Below, in pieces: positions 62,314-64,000 of a stretch of DNA of 64,000 bases (positions within the stretch are counted from its first letter, which is position 1; every line of letters begins with the position of its first letter). Position numbers and translations under genes: made by a program. The DNA is from Aeromicrobium sp. Leaf245 (GTDB lineage Bacteria; Actinomycetota; Actinomycetes; Propionibacteriales; Nocardioidaceae). The notes beneath the pieces are model-generated. The model was not told the origin of the DNA. It made no database searches and saw only the letters and a program-made list of their open reading frames with translations. The DNA is taken from positions 558,001-622,000 of the forward strand of contig NZ_OW824151.1 of the NCBI RefSeq assembly GCF_942548115.1, read 5' to 3'.

Positions 62314-63083
62314 TGGCGATCGAGCTCCGCACCCCCGACCAGGTCGACGAGATGCGTGCGGCCGGGCGCTTCGTCGGCGAGGTCCTCACGGCCCTCGTGG
62401 ACGCCGCCGACGTGGGGGTCGACCTGCTCGACCTCGACGCGCTCGCGCACCGCATGATCCGCGAGCGTGGAGCCGAGTCCTGCTACATCGACTACGCGCC
62501 CTCGTTCGGTCGCGGGCCCTTCGGCAAGGTCGTGTGCACGTCGGTCAACGACGCGGTCCTGCACGGGCTGCCGCACCGCTACCGGCTGCGCGACGGCGAC
62601 CTGGTCACGTTCGACTTCGCGGTCTCGGTCGACGGCTGGGTCGGTGACTCCGCCGTGAGCGTCGTGGTCGGCACCCCGCGCGAGGAGGACCTGGCGCTCA
62701 TCGCCGCCACCGAGGAGGCCCTCGAGGCGGGCATCGGGGCCGCGCGCGCCGGCAACCGGCTGGGTGACATCAGCGCCGCCATCGGCGACGTCGCGCGTTC
62801 CCACGGACTCAAGGTCAACACCCAGTTCGGCGGCCACAGCGTCGGCCGCACCATGCACGGCGACCTCCACCTGCCCAACGACGGCCGGGCGGGGCGCGGC
62901 GTGAGGCTCGACCCGGGGCTGGTCATCGCGATCGAGCCGTGGTTCCTGCAGACCACCGACGAGATCGTCATGGACCCCGACGGCTGGACCATCCGCAGCG
63001 CCGACGGCTCCCGCGGAGCCCACAGCGAGCACACCATCGCGGTCACCGAGGGCGACCCGATCATCCTCACCGCACGCGACTGA
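62313..63083 (+). CDS. map: Methionine aminopeptidase, type I
   Basis: A 256-residue enzyme that removes the initiator Met from nascent proteins in the cytoplasm. The metal ligands are in FDFAVSVDGWVGDSA (two Asp), GGHSVG (His), VIAIEPWF (Glu) and GAHSEHTIAV (Glu). The SVNDAVLHGLP block is the type I signature. The ATG at 62313 fits the leaderless promoter; an in-frame ATG at 62286 would lie upstream of the -10 box. No N-terminal zinc-finger extension, so it is the short form. Confidence 0.93.
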   Translation: MAIELRTPDQVDEMRAAGRFVGEVLTALVDAADVGVDLLDLDALAHRMIRERGAESCYIDYAPSFGRGPFGKVVCTSVNDAVLHGLPHRYRLRDGDLVTFDFAVSVDGWVGDSAVSVVVGTPREEDLALIAATEEALEAGIGAARAGNRLGDISAAIGDVARSHGLKVNTQFGGHSVGRTMHGDLHLPNDGRAGRGVRLDPGLVIAIEPWFLQTTDEIVMDPDGWTIRSADGSRGAHSEHTIAVTEGDPIILTARD

Positions 63084-63215
63084 CGAGGCGCGTCCGGGCT
63101 CGCACCGGGGACTGGTGCGTTCGCCCCAGTGCGCCACAAGGCCCTCCGAGCATGTGACTTTGGTCCTACGCTAACGGCGGGAGTGTAGGTCGAGGGAGCT
63201 TGGGAGGGCCCCGCG

Positions 63216-64000
63216 ATGCGTCGTGTCGCCATGTCTGTGGGAGCGCTGTTGGTCGCCGCCGTGCTGGTGGCCGTACCGAGGAGCGTGTCGGCGCAGGAGC
63301 CGACGATCAGCTCGAGCGGTGACGAGGTCAAGTACACCGACCCCGCGCTGGAGGGGGAGCCCACCGCGACGGTCGAGGGTGTGCTGCGCGAGGTCGTGGT
63401 CGAGCGGGCGGAGTCCGACGGCCACGGGGAGGGTGGCCACGTGGGCGCCGAGGTCGGCGAGCCGGTGCTGGTGACCGACGACGGGTCGGTCGTCCCGGTC
63501 GACCTCGCGGCCCTCGCGGGCGGTGAGGAGGCGCTGGAGGAGCTGGACCTCGCCGGCGCCCCGGTCGTCGCCGAGCTGGTCGAGAGCGCCTCGCTGGAGT
63601 CCGCGCTCGACGGCACCGTCACGCAGGCGGTCGACGTGGCCACCGCGGTGTTCGACCGGAGCGAGACCACCGCGACGACCGGCGCCCACCGCGCCTACGT
63701 CGCGATCGTGGCCAACAGCGGCAGCGTCGACGCCACGAGCACGATCGAGTCGAGGATCGCCGCGGGACTCACCTGGTGGTCGCAGGAGACCGGGGCGACC
63801 TTCTCCCGGGCGGGCACGGTGCGGTACTCCTCCGGCCGCGCCGACCGGTGCGGGTTCGGCGACGTCAGCGGCCTGTGGAGCGAGGCCATGCAGCGGTTCC
63901 CGACGGTCGACTTCTCCGCGGCGGGCAACCACCTGGTGGTGGTCGTCGACGACCAGTGCGACGGCACCGGTGTGGGCACGATCGGCGGATCGGTGGCCGA
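63216..64000 (+). CDS. Secreted protein, partial at the window end (possible metalloprotease)
   Basis: At least 261 residues, open to the last base. The signal peptide is MRRVAMSVGALLVAAVLVAV followed by PRSVSAQEP (cleavage after SAQ or ASAQ-like site). An acidic, low-complexity region follows (about 30-130, possibly a propeptide). From about 150 is a structured domain, HRAYVAIVANSGSVDA, with a Trp-rich segment LTWWSQETGATFSRAG and cysteines in DRCGFG and DQCDGTG. The pattern before the cut-off resembles the propeptide/early catalytic part of secreted zincin-like proteases, but no HExxH is reached, so the class is a guess. GGGAGG 8 nt upstream of the ATG supports the start. The 132-bp gap after map has a TACGCT box near 63168. 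Confidence 0.6.
   Translation, partial: MRRVAMSVGALLVAAVLVAVPRSVSAQEPTISSSGDEVKYTDPALEGEPTATVEGVLREVVVERAESDGHGEGGHVGAEVGEPVLVTDDGSVVPVDLAALAGGEEALEELDLAGAPVVAELVESASLESALDGTVTQAVDVATAVFDRSETTATTGAHRAYVAIVANSGSVDATSTIESRIAAGLTWWSQETGATFSRAGTVRYSSGRADRCGFGDVSGLWSEAMQRFPTVDFSAAGNHLVVVVDDQCDGTGVGTIGGSVA

Overview
The window is high-GC, densely coded DNA from a Gram-positive actinobacterium. A Nocardioidaceae-like relative (Aeromicrobium/Nocardioides group) is my best guess from gene content, not something I could test. The support is a mycothiol-type MDMPI enzyme, a mycothiol-type arsenate reductase, an EtfD (Rv0338c-type) electron-transfer protein, a GPP34 protein, an actinobacterial dCTP deaminase, frequent GTG starts, and many genes whose start codon lies 6-7 nt after a TANNNT -10 box (leaderless transcripts).

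Layout. 1-15.6 kb is ordinary core metabolism: the end of a branched-chain/pyruvate dehydrogenase operon (E1 beta, E2), transporters, an SDR, a secreted zincin-like protein, a mycothiol-family enzyme, two LysR regulators (one opposite an EamA exporter, one opposite a 37-residue membrane peptide), a large FadE-type acyl-CoA dehydrogenase, an enoyl-CoA hydratase and an SGNH hydrolase. At 15.6 kb a tRNA-Gly(CCC) marks the left edge of a ~14.7 kb accessory island (15.68-30.39 kb). It carries a complete type I restriction-modification system (hsdM-hsdS-hsdR), a membrane-anchored thrombospondin-3-repeat toxin with a restriction-endonuclease-like C-terminus and a probable immunity gene, an EcsC-family protein, and a large DUF262-HNH (GmrSD-like) nuclease fused to a RAMA domain and an alkyltransferase-like domain. 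Several unknown small genes complete it. A 12-bp copy of the tRNA 3' end recurs at 30387, a candidate attachment site; no integrase is visible.

30.4-34.5 kb is an arsenic cluster: a GNAT (possible ArsN) and arsR run one way, acr3, arsC and a flavoprotein run the other, and two matching 20-bp dyads mark likely ArsR operators. 34.9-40.3 kb holds MTA phosphorylase, a nucleotide-sugar epimerase, membrane and soluble glycosyltransferases, a DUF2064 protein and a methyltransferase. 40.4-42.8 kb has dCTP deaminase and pseudouridine catabolism (psuG, psuK). 43-46.7 kb contains a secreted matrixin-like protease, a secreted S15-type hydrolase and an MBL-fold hydrolase.

47.0-50.7 kb is etfD with a ~520-residue acidic repetitive tail. 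50.9-53.9 kb has an MFS exporter, a degenerate Nudix protein, GPP34 and an ankyrin protein. 53.9-56.8 kb is a TPP-riboswitch-controlled ykoEDC ECF transporter. 56.8-59.4 kb is a MaoC hydratase/acyl-CoA dehydrogenase/SDR operon behind a dyad operator. 59.5-64 kb has a small membrane protein, a Tat-exported PhoX phosphatase, methionine aminopeptidase and the start of a secreted protein. The fatty-acid genes (two acyl-CoA dehydrogenases, enoyl-CoA hydratase, MaoC, SDR, EtfD) fit one electron route: dehydrogenase to ETF to EtfD to menaquinone. Long sequence-unrelated palindromes sit in five intergenic gaps.
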